The position numbers and the translations under genes are program-made. Under the pieces are notes generated by a model, which did no database searches, was not told where the DNA came from, and saw only the letters and a list, made by a program, of their open reading frames with translations. Positions 11,501 to 21,575 of a stretch of 64,000 bases of DNA are shown here, piece after piece. How positions within the stretch are numbered: position 1 is the stretch's first letter; each line of letters starts with the position of its first letter. This stretch comes from Limanda limanda (Eukaryota; Chordata; Actinopteri; Pleuronectiformes; Pleuronectidae). Location: the NCBI RefSeq assembly GCF_963576545.1, contig NC_083651.1:13997124-14061123 (forward strand). The letters are read 5' to 3'.

Positions 11501-11954
11501 CAAATTCAGGAGAAGTCAAGCTGCACCAAAATGTGCACACTGGTGGTTATCAGTCCCCCAAATATGCCTGATTTCTTTTAAATCAATTTACCTGGAATGT
11601 TCCCTGGAAAATGGGTGAAAATGTCAAAAGAAATGACCTATATCTCACAATGTTAAAGAACCTGACAACATTTCCTGCTTTGCGCCTTTCTCCAGATCTG
11701 CACCAAAATGTAATGATGTCTTCGTTGGCCCATGTCCCATTACGCAAAGCTTCATGCAAATAAACAAAAAAAGTAATGTTTGCGTAATTCTTCTGACAAA
11801 CAAACCAACAATAAACTCCTTGGCGGAGGTATATTACCGTGCTGAGGCTGCATAGTCTCTGCAGAATGTCAAGACCCTCCTGCCTGTCGACCCCTGCGTG
11901 GATGAAGCACAGAGGGGAATCACAGTGGGAGCTGCAGTTCAGCTCAGGCTCCAT
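2566..11954 (-). CDS. gpr156: Probable G-protein coupled receptor 156 (orphan class C receptor)
   Basis: Coding exons in transcript order: 11954-11838, 8015-7888, 7798-7663, 7568-7458, 6935-6810, 6684-6589, 6494-6258, 4934-4776 and 3900-2566. All boundaries are GT/AG and the phases agree, giving 814 codons, the length I recall for human GPR156. The N-terminus reads MEPELNCS. Seven membrane segments fall near residues 52-76, 93-111, 130-152, 171-189, 229-251, 266-287 and 294-315. There is no Venus-flytrap ectodomain. The loop RIVKMSSPNLN, the FGPILGK motif in segment 3 and a coiled coil near 357-393 match the GABA-B-like family. The long tail has an acidic run and ends DLKPTFV. Known role: a constitutively active Gi-coupled receptor that sets hair-cell orientation downstream of EMX2. 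Exon 1 lies about 3.8 kb from exon 2, and a TRIM gene sits in that gap. Confidence 0.97.
3972..4208. mobile_element. Palindromic MITE in the last gpr156 intron
   Basis: The ends are inverted copies: CTATGGAAGCC at 3975-3985 and its complement at 4195-4205, followed inward by matched 'ggcatgaagaa' and 'ttctttatgcc' blocks. The interior (4010-4165) is made of alternating direct and inverted copies of a unit like TCTCATAATTATGACTTAG. It has no open reading frame. It lies between gpr156 exons 8 and 9 and does not touch either splice site. Confidence 0.7.
4977..6257. other. gpr156 intron between exons 7 and 8
   Basis: About 1.3 kb of intron with no recognisable exon. An open frame at 5279-5518 (79 codons, hydrophobic) has no family resemblance and no splice context. 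A 26-base block near 5439 (gtggggtgaactggttttctt) also occurs near 1868, so a fragment of a dispersed repeat is likely. Confidence 0.5.
8190..8682 (-). other. Probable 3' UTR and polyadenylation signal of the nested TRIM gene
   Basis: A minus-strand AATAAA lies at 8195-8190, about 490 bases past the TRIM stop codon and about 175 bases before the acceptor of gpr156 exon 2. A second AATAAA occurs at 8346-8341. Most of this interval is a copy of a dispersed repeat, so the TRIM mRNA probably carries that repeat in its 3' UTR. This is inferred from motifs only. Confidence 0.45.
8258..8650 (+). repeat. Dispersed SINE-like repeat, copy 1
   Basis: The copy runs from 'caaggcccaacaatctcc' through 'ggatccaccccctgatccaga', 'catccttccaaccaa' and 'gtagtttttgcgtaatcctgc' to an (AAAC)n tract and 'aacctccttggcag'. 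The same order of blocks recurs at 11483-11833, 53876-54130 and 63490-63760 and in shorter pieces at 47946-48035 and, inverted, at 19928-20062. No open frame spans it. Confidence 0.75.
8683..10329 (-). CDS. TRIM-family E3 ubiquitin ligase (RING, B-boxes, coiled coil, PRY-SPRY)
   Basis: A 548-residue uninterrupted coding exon. RING finger: C15, C18, C30, H32, C35, C38, C51 and C54. A first cysteine/histidine cluster lies at about 101-139. A B-box 2 lies at 153-183 (C153, H156, C164, D167, C172, C175, H180, H183). A charged helical coiled coil covers about 190-310 and a PRY-SPRY domain about 365-545 (LDMDTAHP, FSCGRFYYEV, GYWTLGM). I chose ATG 10329 because the preceding bases CCCAG form an acceptor; the frame continues upstream without ATG. 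A 5' UTR exon probably ends at 10751 (CTAG|GTGAGT). The architecture matches the TRIM25/bloodthirsty-type genes expanded in fish, which ubiquitinate targets recognised by SPRY and often act in antiviral signalling. The exact subfamily is unresolved. All zinc ligands are present, so it looks functional. It lies inside gpr156 intron 1, on the same strand. Confidence 0.93.
   Translation of the reverse strand: MASAGSVLSKEQLLCPICLDLLDQPVSTPCGHNFCRDCVQGYWKSANVSQCPMCKQKFSRRPELKVNTFISEVASQFKKALEKKDKSEAGTGDRCSGNVSCDVCVGKRVKAQKSCLDCLASFCETHLEPHHVLGTFKKHRLVNPTMDMRDRVCEKHDKLLELFCSTDQSYVCQLCIKRDHKAHQTVPIEDESREKRAQIMKVNQEVEERIKGRQQRISKIDKTFELSKGSTEREIEDSLQVFTKLLQIVQRGQTEVVEAIGAKQKQVESKARGLVAELEQEIDELRRRSTELEQLSHSDDDFYLLQSFPALSAHPATKDWSDTEVESAVYVGTVRRAVRRVVTQLEETVKTEVKRLCESEFIRVQQFAVDVTLDMDTAHPKLVLSENRKQVHHGDVALSLPDNPERFYPGVSILGKQGFSCGRFYYEVQVKGKTEWDIGVGLESVNRKGGSMLNPEGGYWTLGMRRDKSYWALSSTPVCVPLVEKPQRVGVYVDVEWGQVSFYNAESASHIYSFTGYSFNEKLFPYFNPRRNHGGINSAPLIISPVNV
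10751..10960 (-). promoter_or_regulatory. Probable promoter and 5' UTR exon of the nested TRIM gene
   Basis: On the minus strand the sequence CACAGAAGCTAG|GTGAGTTATC gives a near-consensus donor at 10751/10750. It pairs in order with the acceptor just before ATG 10329. The upstream bases 10790-10950 are locally CpG-containing (gacgcggcgcc, gccgcggcc). This would give the TRIM gene its own promoter inside gpr156 intron 1. The start site is not fixed by the sequence. Confidence 0.5.
11483..11833 (+). repeat. Dispersed SINE-like repeat, copy 2, abutting gpr156 exon 1
   Basis: It shares with the copy at 8258-8650 the blocks 'caaaggcccaacag', 'ccagatctgcaccaaaatgtaatg', 'tgcgtaattcttctgacaaacaaac' and the end 'aaactccttggcggaggta'. 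The end of the repeat reaches to within about five bases of the gpr156 exon-1 donor at 11838/11837. Confidence 0.75.
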
Positions 11955-11990
11955 GACTGGCCCCGGTCCGTCTACTTTTACACACACATC

Positions 11991-14138
11991 CTGAGGAGAG
12001 AAAAAACAAGAAGACATGATGGATTTGAAGACGTTTGAGAGTGAAACAAACAATCCTCCACTGAGCTGCAGAACAGACAACACACTGGGCACCAGGGAAA
12101 CACATTACTAATGTGAAGTGCTGGTTCTATTCCCTGATCTATAATTCAGTGAACTGTTGTAGGGCTTGTAGTCACCACAGTGTGGTGCTGTCACAGGAAC
12201 CTCTGAGAGGAAACAGTGGAGCGTGGATGTCATTTTGAGCTGCATTTATATTCAACCAAAAACTAAAAGGACCCAAGGCACACATCAATGGAAGAAAAGA
12301 TTATTAATTTAATCAAGATCAGATTTAACCGAGATTAATTAAGTATTTTTTTGTTCCCACCACAAAACAAATTGAGCTATCGAGACTTGGCCTGTGTGAC
12401 AGGAAGCCTGTCAGTGTGTGTGTTTCTGCTTATCCTCAGTTTCCACGAGCACTGCGTCACCACAGAGGTGAAGCAGCCAACACCTGCTCACACACACACA
12501 CACACCGCTGTGTCACACACATCTGTTCACAAGACCGAGACACAACACTCTGAGTGAAATACAGCAGAGCTATCATTTAAAGTTTCACTCAGGGACAAAT
12601 GATGTGCAATCATCCGGGTTATTTATGGCACATCGGAGAGTTTCACTAAACAACTGTTTGTCACTCTTGCCAAAGTTATTTTTATGAGGCTCAAACCCGC
12701 GCTGCACTGACATGTTGTAGGTTTAATGATGCGCTGTGGTATCACCTGATGCTCTGAGCTGTGACTCGCACAGACTCTGGGGAGAACGCTGCCGTGACTC
12801 AGGTACGTGTCGCTGAGACTATGTGCGACCACTTGAATTGATGGAATCAGGCAGACAGGTGAGTGTTGAGATGAGTAGCGTGTTGTTAGGAATCGTGTCA
12901 CGTCATTGTCTGTGGAGTGACTAAGATAACCTGAGGGCTTTGTTTAGTTAGATTACAGAATGAATTAAAAAAAGTGGGGGAAATATATACTTAAACAATA
13001 AATCAGATTAGGACATGATAAGTAAATAAACAATACAGTGACATGAAGAACTATTCGTTTTTGAAATAGAGTTAGTCGGGAGTGACCTATTTCCAAATAC
13101 TAATGATGTTAACAGAACAATGAGGACCTCTGGGCAGCATGTGTGGGAAATGTCTGGAGTTCCTGTCCATGTCCTTTCGTCACTTTCCTATTTTAGATCA
13201 CAGTTCTGCTGCTTCCCGCAGGAAAGGCCGGCAGAGAGAGGCATTTCCGCCCGTTTTTCAAAATCCTGCATCCATCGATCGCAGCTCAGGAGAAAACCCT
13301 GCAGAGGTCAGGAAAGGTCGGCCAACATCTACCATGGAGGGGTCACTGTGTGAGCTACGAGCACAGGGCCCGTCCCCCGGGCTGAGTTTGGTTTTATGGA
13401 CATGTTTTGACAGTTCACGAGTCACGAGGAGTGTCTGAAGCCTAAACCGCAGGTAATACCTGAGCTACCTGTGGCCTTGGATGTTTCACTTAAATGTAGG
13501 GCGGGCCTAACCTGTGTGCAGCAAGCTGTTAGCTGTAAAGGGAGGCCCTGTGTCCTCCAGTTGCATCTATTAAAAAAACGAATTTTCTAAACTAAATCTG
13601 ACATACTTTTTCACAAAAAAAGAGTTAAAACGTTTCATTGTCCTGTCAATCTCTGTGCTTCTCTTTTAAGATTAGAGAGGCGGCCGCTGCCAGATGTAAA
13701 GCTCGCTTCAGGGGCCAATATTGAAACATTCCTCCTCACTCAGTAATCCGTTTATAAGTTTATTCTTTAAGCTGAGTTAGAATGCAATTTACTGACCCTG
13801 AAATCTCACGTCAAACTCGACACACGTCCAGATTAGGCTGCAGGTTGGTTCCATAGACTGGTCACACATGTCAAAATGACATTTAACAAAAGCCTGCATG
13901 GGTGCCGTATAGAAGGGCTCTGTCTGTGTCTGTGTGTGTGCATATGTGAATGTAGAATAAAAATATAATATTTTCACTATAATGAAAGAAATGCATATTT
14001 AATAATAATAACAAGAAGAAGAAGAAGAAGAATAGCCCTTTGAAATGTCCATCATCCATCACTTAGATATATACATAGATGTATAGATAGATAGATAGAT
14101 AAATAAATAAATAAATAAATAGATAAATAAATAAATAA

Positions 14139-14225
<87 letters not shown>

Positions 14226-14260
14226 TAGATAGATATAGATAGATATATAGATAGATAGAT

Positions 14261-14309
<49 letters not shown>

Positions 14310-14349
14310 TAGATAGATAGATAGATAGATATAGATAGATAGATAGAAC

Positions 14350-14414
<65 letters not shown>

Positions 14415-14432
14415 TAGATAGATAGATAGAAC

Positions 14433-14525
<93 letters not shown>

Positions 14526-14869
14526 TTTGGACTACTGTCCATTGGAATAGGGAAATAATGGCGATTCAGGTTCTTTGAAACATTCTCATATAATATAATT
14601 ATATGTACTAATATCATTTATAGAGTATTTAACGTCTTATGCGCTTCACCTGTAACAGACTTGATCAATGGTCAATTTAAGTCATCGTGGAAACAATGCG
14701 TAAAAATGCGTAAAACCATGTGTTTCCTCTGCGCTGCATCCAGTCGCAGTCGGTGAACGGTCAAATATGAGAGTGATAAACAAGACTTATTTAAAAGAAA
14801 TAAAAACGTTGAAAATGATCAAGGAATAAAGGATAAAGCTCCGAAAAGAGAAAATAAAAAAAGACAAAC
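11991..14869. other. Probable 5' UTR intron of gpr156
   Basis: The interval lies between the coding exon 1 acceptor and the proposed non-coding first exon. It holds an (AAG)n tract near 14011-14031 and the large GATA array. Overlapping short frames at 13120-13438 are not supported by splice sites or family motifs. No other gene is visible. Confidence 0.5.
14081..14524. repeat. GATA tetranucleotide microsatellite
   Basis: About 440 bases of (GATA)n, written GATAGATA on the plus strand, with interruptions of GATATA, GAAA and GAACA type and a (AAAT)n block near 14098-14140. The minus-strand open frame of repeated YLSI residues is only a translation of this array. Confidence 0.97.
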
Positions 14870-15100
14870 CTGTGTCTCCAAAGCGCGCGGTGGATCCCGT
14901 CGCCTCGTCCCGCTCCAGACTCCATTGCGTAAAACTCCGACAGCTTTTGAGGTGAGTAGAAAGCAGATGAGTGGATGGCGGTGTGACCTCTAACATAGCT
15001 GCAAAGTTCCCATAGCGACACGGCCGACTCGGAGTGAATCCCGCACACTGATCCGTTCATCCACCCGTCGGTGCGCAGCCCGGGAAGGTCGAGTCACTCA
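14870..15100 (-). other. gpr156: Probable non-coding first exon of gpr156 with CpG-rich promoter
   Basis: The coding exon 1 of gpr156 has a clean acceptor at 11990/11991 (pyrimidine run, then CAG|GATG), so a 5' UTR exon must lie upstream. A good candidate ends at 14870 with donor ACAG|GTTTGT. The region 14880-15300 is richer in CpG than its surroundings. The exact transcription start is not determinable here. An upstream ORF starting at ATG 15060 would read through this junction and stop at 11980-11978, 24 bases before the receptor start codon. Confidence 0.5.
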
Positions 15101-16069
<969 letters not shown>

Positions 16070-17648
16070 CACCGCGTTCCACATTATTATGCAAATTGGA
16101 TATAAGGGTCAAAAACATTCATTTTTTAGTTTTTAAATTAAACTCATGGATGGTATTGTGTCTCAGGGCTATTTGGATGATTGGAATCAATCTCAGACAC
16201 CTGTGATAATTAGTTTGCCAGGTGAGAACAATTAAAGGAAAACTACTTAAGAAGGATGTTCCACATTATTAAGCAAGCTACATGTTTCAGGCAAAATAGG
16301 GAAGAAAAAGGATCTCTGTGCTGCTGAAAAGCAGCAAATAGTGCAATTCCTTGGTCAAGGTATCACAACATTGGATATTTCCAAAAGAATTGCGCGTGAT
16401 CATCGGACGGTGAAGAAATTTGTCACTGATTCACAGCACAAGCGGGTTCGTTCAGACAAAGGCAAAATAAGGAAGATTTCTGCCAAACAATTGCGTAGGG
16501 TTAGGAGGGCAGCCACTAAAATGCCATTGAATAGCAGCAAACAGGTGTTTGAAGCCGCTGGTGCCTCTGGAGTCTTGCAAACTTCAAGATGAAGGATGCT
16601 CGAGAGGTTTGCAAGTGTCCTTAAACCTGTTATCCGTTCCTCTAAACCAAGCTCACAAGCAAAAAAGGTTGCAGTGGGCTCAGGACTACATAAAGACTAA
16701 GTTCCAAACTGTTTTGTTTATGGATGAGTGCCGTGCAACCCTTGATGGTCCTGATGGATGGAGTACAGGATGGTTGGTGAATGGCCACCATGTCCCAACA
16801 AGGCTGAGACGTCAACAAGGAGGTGGCAGAGTCATGTTTTGGGCCGGAATCAATGGGGAGAGAGCTGGTAGGCCCCTCCAGGGTCCCTGACGGTGTGAAA
16901 ATGACCTCGGCAAAGTACGTAGAGTTTCTGACTGACCACTTTCTTCCGTGGTACAAAAAGAAGAACCGTGCCTTCCGAAGCAAAATCATATTCATGCATG
17001 ACAATGCACCATCTCATGCTGCAAAGAATACCTCTGGGGCATTGGCTGCTATGGGCATAAAATGAGAGAAACTCATGGTGTGGCCCCCATCTTCCCCTGA
17101 CCTTAACCCTATTGAGAACCTTTGGAGCATCATCAAGCAAAATATCTATGTGGGTGGAAGGCAGTTCACATCCAAGGAGGTGCTCTGGGAGGCTATTATG
17201 GCATCTTGCAAGGACATTAATGCAGAAACTATCAAAGAACTCACAAGTTCAATGGATGCAAGAATTGTGAAGGTGATATCAAAGAAGGGGTCCTATGTTG
17301 ACATGTAACTTGACCTGTTAAGATGTTTTTGATTAAAAACTTTTTTTGATTTCAGTAAATATGACCTCTTAATGCTGCAAATTCAACAAATGACAATTTT
17401 TAGTTCTTTACAACCTATAAAATATCTTGAAACTCAGAAACTGAGAGACTCTGCATAATAATTTGGAACACTGCATTTTGAGTTTTTTATTTTTGAAAAA
17501 AATACTGTTATCATTGGGAGGTTTGTTCAATACAATTTGAATTATACTCTAACAGTTGATGACTTGAAAAATATACTGACTGGCTGTGCATTACTATTTA
17601 GGAAAATCTGAGCAAAGTGTAATCTGCATAATAATGTGGAACGCGGTG
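16070..17648 (+). mobile_element. Tc1/mariner-type transposon, full length but decayed
   Basis: The left end CACCGCGTTCCACATTATTA at 16070 and the right end at 17648 are near-perfect inverted repeats of about 28 bases, and both are flanked by the TA target (16068-16069, 17649-17650). Imperfect inner inverted repeats occur near 16257 (ttccacattattaagc) and 17450 (gcataataatttggaa). The element is 1579 bases long and contains one transposase region. It lies in the intergenic space upstream of gpr156. Confidence 0.93.
16296..17308 (+). pseudogene. Tc1/mariner transposase, broken
   Basis: The reading begins in the frame of 16341-16592, with the position expected for the start codon reading ATA at 16296. 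It continues in a different frame at about 16560-16890 and in a third frame at 16823-17308, where one in-frame TGA at 17063-17065 interrupts it. So there are two frameshifts, a lost start and one stop. The N-terminal part is a helix-turn-helix domain (ISKRIARDHRTVKKFV). The catalytic domain keeps FMDE, HDNAPSH and SPDLNPIENLW. I count 37 residues between the second aspartate and the glutamate, including the stop position, which points to the DD37E group of Tc1-like elements, not the classical DD34E group. Intact, it would cut and paste the element at TA sites. Confidence 0.9.
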
Positions 17649-19021
17649 TATAGTTCCCGAGTGCATTACTGGACTAAGCTTAAAGAGAAGCTGCAGAACA
17701 AAAAAATCTATATTTTTTGATTGATTAAAGGAGACACGTTAATGCTGTTTTTCCACAATTTGACATTTGCTTCTCAAGTTTTAAGTTTCAAGAGTTTATT
17801 GTCAAGCAGTCGCTTTCAATGAAATGCTTGGGTCACAGGCTCTCTTATGGCAATGCTCAGAATATTACAAGCAGACAAAAGAAATAAGATAAGATAAAAT
17901 AAAATAGAATATGAAAATGTCAATAGAAATAAAATATACATATCTAAAATATATATATACACCTGAAGAAAAAAAGAAAAACAATAGTGCAAGTGTGTGC
18001 AATAGTGTAAAATGCAATTTGTGAATTTTTTATATTATGTCCCCTTTAAATTACGATAAAAAGCAATAACTGACAACAGTGTTTCTTTACACTGCTCTCC
18101 TCTTGTGCCGATGGAAACTCTGACTACTACAGTCACACTATGAGGTCAACAGAAAGGATAAACCCATCCTGAGGTAATCATCTAAACACAAAAGCTCTGA
18201 TGCACAGAAACAGGGGAAAAAAACATTTCCTCTCGTGTGTTTTGGATCAAATTAGTTACATTGTCGTCCCTTTGAAGGACTGAATCCCTGTCGCCGGCTC
18301 AGTTTCACCCAAAGCGTGGCGATCGCTCTCAGGTTTCTCCCAAGATCAGGTTCAAGACAGACGGCACCAGCAGCAGGTGGACTGCAGCCGCGCTCAGATT
18401 ACCAGGAGCATGAATATTTTATATTCAAAAAGCAGGAGTCAAAGAAGAGAAGATGACTCTGGATGAAACGGGACGCGTGTCGTCCGTCTGAGGTTACCAG
18501 GGATCAAGTCTAACATTAAGATGTTCTAATTAACAAATACAGGTGTCAATGATGGTCTCTGTGTTTTCTCTCGACCACCACATTGTCTGCAAGTCAACAA
18601 AATAAACCACTGTGTCCTGACATGGAAGCATCTTCACCTCTTACTCAACCTGGTGGTATCAATGGAGTCACCGATATGTTTCACACCCTGCAGTTGTTTC
18701 CACATGCACAAATAGGAAATTTGTGAAACAGCTCTACAGAAAATATGACAGCACAAATTTGAATCACGCCAAAATATTCAAACAGCTTCAAGCACCTCAC
18801 GCGTGAATGAAATGTGGGCACACAACTTTTTTCACACATGCCCAAAATATGTCCTGCAAAAGTTTATCAAACAATCAAAAATTATTGCGACATTTTGAAC
18901 TCAAAAAAGCAACTTGAAAAATAGTCTGATGGTGTGAGAAGTGTGGAACCGACTGGTGGTTGCAACTTCAACAGACTTTAAATCGTTTTTTTTTGCTCTA
19001 CATAAAAACGACTACATCTCT

Positions 19022-19330
19022 TGAACACTGAGACCATCGTGAACATCATGTATGGCTGCAGAGGGCGCTGTTGCTCAGTAAAAGTTACGTAGTGTTGCTT
19101 TAAAGTCGCAATAATTCCTTTGATTTATAAATCTAATTATTCAGATATATGCATGCAATTTCTTTCAAGCACACAAAAGATACAAATGCAGAGTGTGGAG
19201 CTATTTGTTTCGCAAGTTCAAAATACCAGTGACTCTTATTTGACTCATAACTTCCAGAGAGTCACTCCAGCCTGTAGCGGTTGAGACTGTGTCGATGGAA
19301 AAGCATTGTTCTCTGTGTGTGAAGCACCTC
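19022..19330 (+). repeat. Dispersed repeat family B, copy 1
   Basis: It shares with 37003-37330, in the same orientation and order, the blocks 'ctgcagagggcgctgttg.tcag', 'cttatttg', 'tgta..ggttgagactg.gt.gatggaaaa.gcatt.ttct' and 'tgtgtgaagcacctcc.acc'. The copies differ enough to be separate old insertions. Confidence 0.7.
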
Positions 19331-19622
19331 CGACCCCCTCCAGCCCAACCACGTCCTTGCCAGAGCCTGGACGCTCCCCTGTGACATGTCCAGGTTTGCC
19401 TGCTAACATACCCAGAAACAAATCCCTGTCTGGAACGCCACAGCTCCTCCTGCAGCGTTGCCATGGACCAGGATTATGGTCCCGATCAAAGCTTCCCAGC
19501 AGGTTCCATTCATTGTGTCTGTATAGTGAAGGAAGGGCCAAGCATCAGCCTCCTCTCAGTTTCTAAAAGGATCTTCCAGGTTGGGTGTTGAAAAGCAGCA
19601 ACTGATGATGCAATAACTGGCA

Positions 19623-19653
19623 GATAATGTGTTGGATGAGCCAACACATTATC
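19623..19653. repeat. Short perfect hairpin
   Basis: GATAATGTGTTGG at 19623-19635 is followed by a five-base loop and its exact complement at 19641-19653. No function is assigned. Confidence 0.7.
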
Positions 19654-19927
19654 ACTTATAATTAAGTTTTTCATATGACACATAACAGGTTATGCAATCA
19701 GTGATTTATTGAGGGCGTAATAACAATTATTACTTATAATGTGAAAGTAAGCGTTTTATTTTTTTCTAAACAAATATTATTTTGAGTTAAATGAGAGAGT
19801 TCTTCTCAGCTTTTCATGGATAATAAAGTTCCATAAGCATGGACGTGGTGTGATGTGGTTAAACGTGAACCCTTGACTTGACTCAGGATCCAATCATCTA
19901 AACTTTTCTTATTATCTCTGCTGAAAG

Positions 19928-20062
19928 GGTAACGTTTTCTTCACTCTGTTTGTTTGTCAGTAAGCAAAATTACACAAAAAGTACTCAACAAATTTCTACC
20001 ATGCTTGCAGGAAGGATTCATTTTGGGAGTGAATCCGAATCAGGAGACGGATCAAGGAATAT
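19928..20062 (-). repeat. Dispersed SINE-like repeat, inverted fragment
   Basis: Read on the minus strand, it carries the blocks 'gatccg', 'ttcactcccaaaatgaatccttcc', 'gtactttttgtgtaattttgctgac' and 'aaacaaac', in the order seen at 8258-8650. Confidence 0.6.
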
Positions 20063-21575
20063 ATTATTTTACTTACCTCAACTTTCATTTTCACAGTCGG
20101 GGAATATTTCATGAATCTTGACTAAGCATATTAAGGGAACTGATATATGTGTGTGTGTTTGTGTGGAACTGGCACAGCTTGATTTTAATGAAGAGATTGT
20201 TGAATAAGGGAATAACATGGGGTCATGATTTACCATCACATAGGATCAATGGCAGATGCAGAGGAATTGAAAGGCGGTAAGAACAAGTGGTAACATGGTA
20301 ACACAGCAGTGGGTACATATTTTCAACTGCTACTTCTTTCCTTCCCTCTCTAACCCCCTCACCTCCATCGAGACCACCTCCCGTGCTGCGGCCTCCAACC
20401 AGGTTTTGTCCAAGTAAGAGTTGGATTTTCATCATTGTGCAAAAGCTGTGGCTGAAATTTGAAACATCTTACGTGTGAGGTCTGGTATGCATGTTAATTC
20501 ACACTGGTTATACTGTGAGCTTATTTGTGCCGGTACGTCTCTGACTGAGGTGATAAGAGGCTTAGAGTATCAAAAAAACCTTTATGTGAAAGAACTGCGC
20601 TGTTTGACCAACTGATCACCACGGCTACTGTATGTGCGACTGGTGACCTGTTTCAAAATACGTTTTGCATGGCAGATACATACCACATAGATATATGGGA
20701 CACAAAACAACACAATGAAACAATTAACTTGCAGAGTTGCAGACGACTAAGACAGGGAAAATAGCTTCCTTCATTAAAATCAATCCATTTTCCAATCTGG
20801 CTTTTATGGTCCTAAACTCAGGGTTTAATTTATTTTCTGTGATCCAGAGAAACCTCATGTAGAGCTGCATCTGCCTTTTACAACTCATTTCTTCAAGCAT
20901 ATCATCAGGTGCATCTCAGGTTGCATTTGTGACAGCGTCCCAGAACCAAGAAAACATGCCACATGCGAGCGTGCATGCTCATGTGCACACAAACCTACGT
21001 TAGTGCAACATGATCTACACAATCCATACGTCCACACAATGTGGACGTGTGGATCATTTCCTGGGTGCCTGCTGTTGCTGGAAGGGTCCTAGCTGCACAT
21101 GTTTGCGAGAGAGTGAAAATTAAGGTGTACAAAATAAAGAAAAAATAACACAGGAACCCAGCTGTGACCATTCAAAACAACAAATATGTGAAACTCAAAA
21201 AGCATCGATGTTGCCAGACGGGCCGTAAAAGAAACAGCGAGGTGAAATGAAAGTTAATGGGATGGAAGCAGAAAGTGTGAAAGGCCGAGGGAGGAGAAAA
21301 AGTGGCTGGTGGCTCTTGGCAGGTGATGTTAGAGGATTAGCAGATTGGTTCTGGGTTACAGAAAAACTCTTTCAGTATTATTCAATGAGCTCACCTTCAA
21401 ATGCAAATGAAACCCGGAGACATTCAAACGACTTCAACTGCTTCATGTAAACACACACAAACTCTCCGACAGCACAAACACACTGTGTCTATAAAACCAT
21501 CATTAAAAACTTCACGTGAAATACTTATTCTATACATTTTGCAATGATCAAATCACACAATATGGGCATTTTAAG

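Larger units (their letters stand above)
17651..21575. other. Intergenic region between gpr156 and lrrc58
   Basis: No gene is recognised. The stretch 17785-18025 looks like a retroelement tail ('gagtttattgtcaagcag ... gaaatgcttggg', then A-rich (AAAAT)n). Two dispersed repeats (19022-19330 and an inverted SINE-like piece at 19928-20062) and a 13-bp hairpin at 19623-19653 are listed separately. The overlapping frames at 19201-19566 fall in repeat sequence on both strands. Confidence 0.5.

Noticed and set aside
13120..13438. Two overlapping plus-strand frames near a GC-richer patch
   Set aside because: No domain, and no paired splice sites that would extend either frame.
14063..14617. Long minus-strand open frame rich in YLSI repeats
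   Set aside because: It is a direct translation of the GATA array; no start context or domain.
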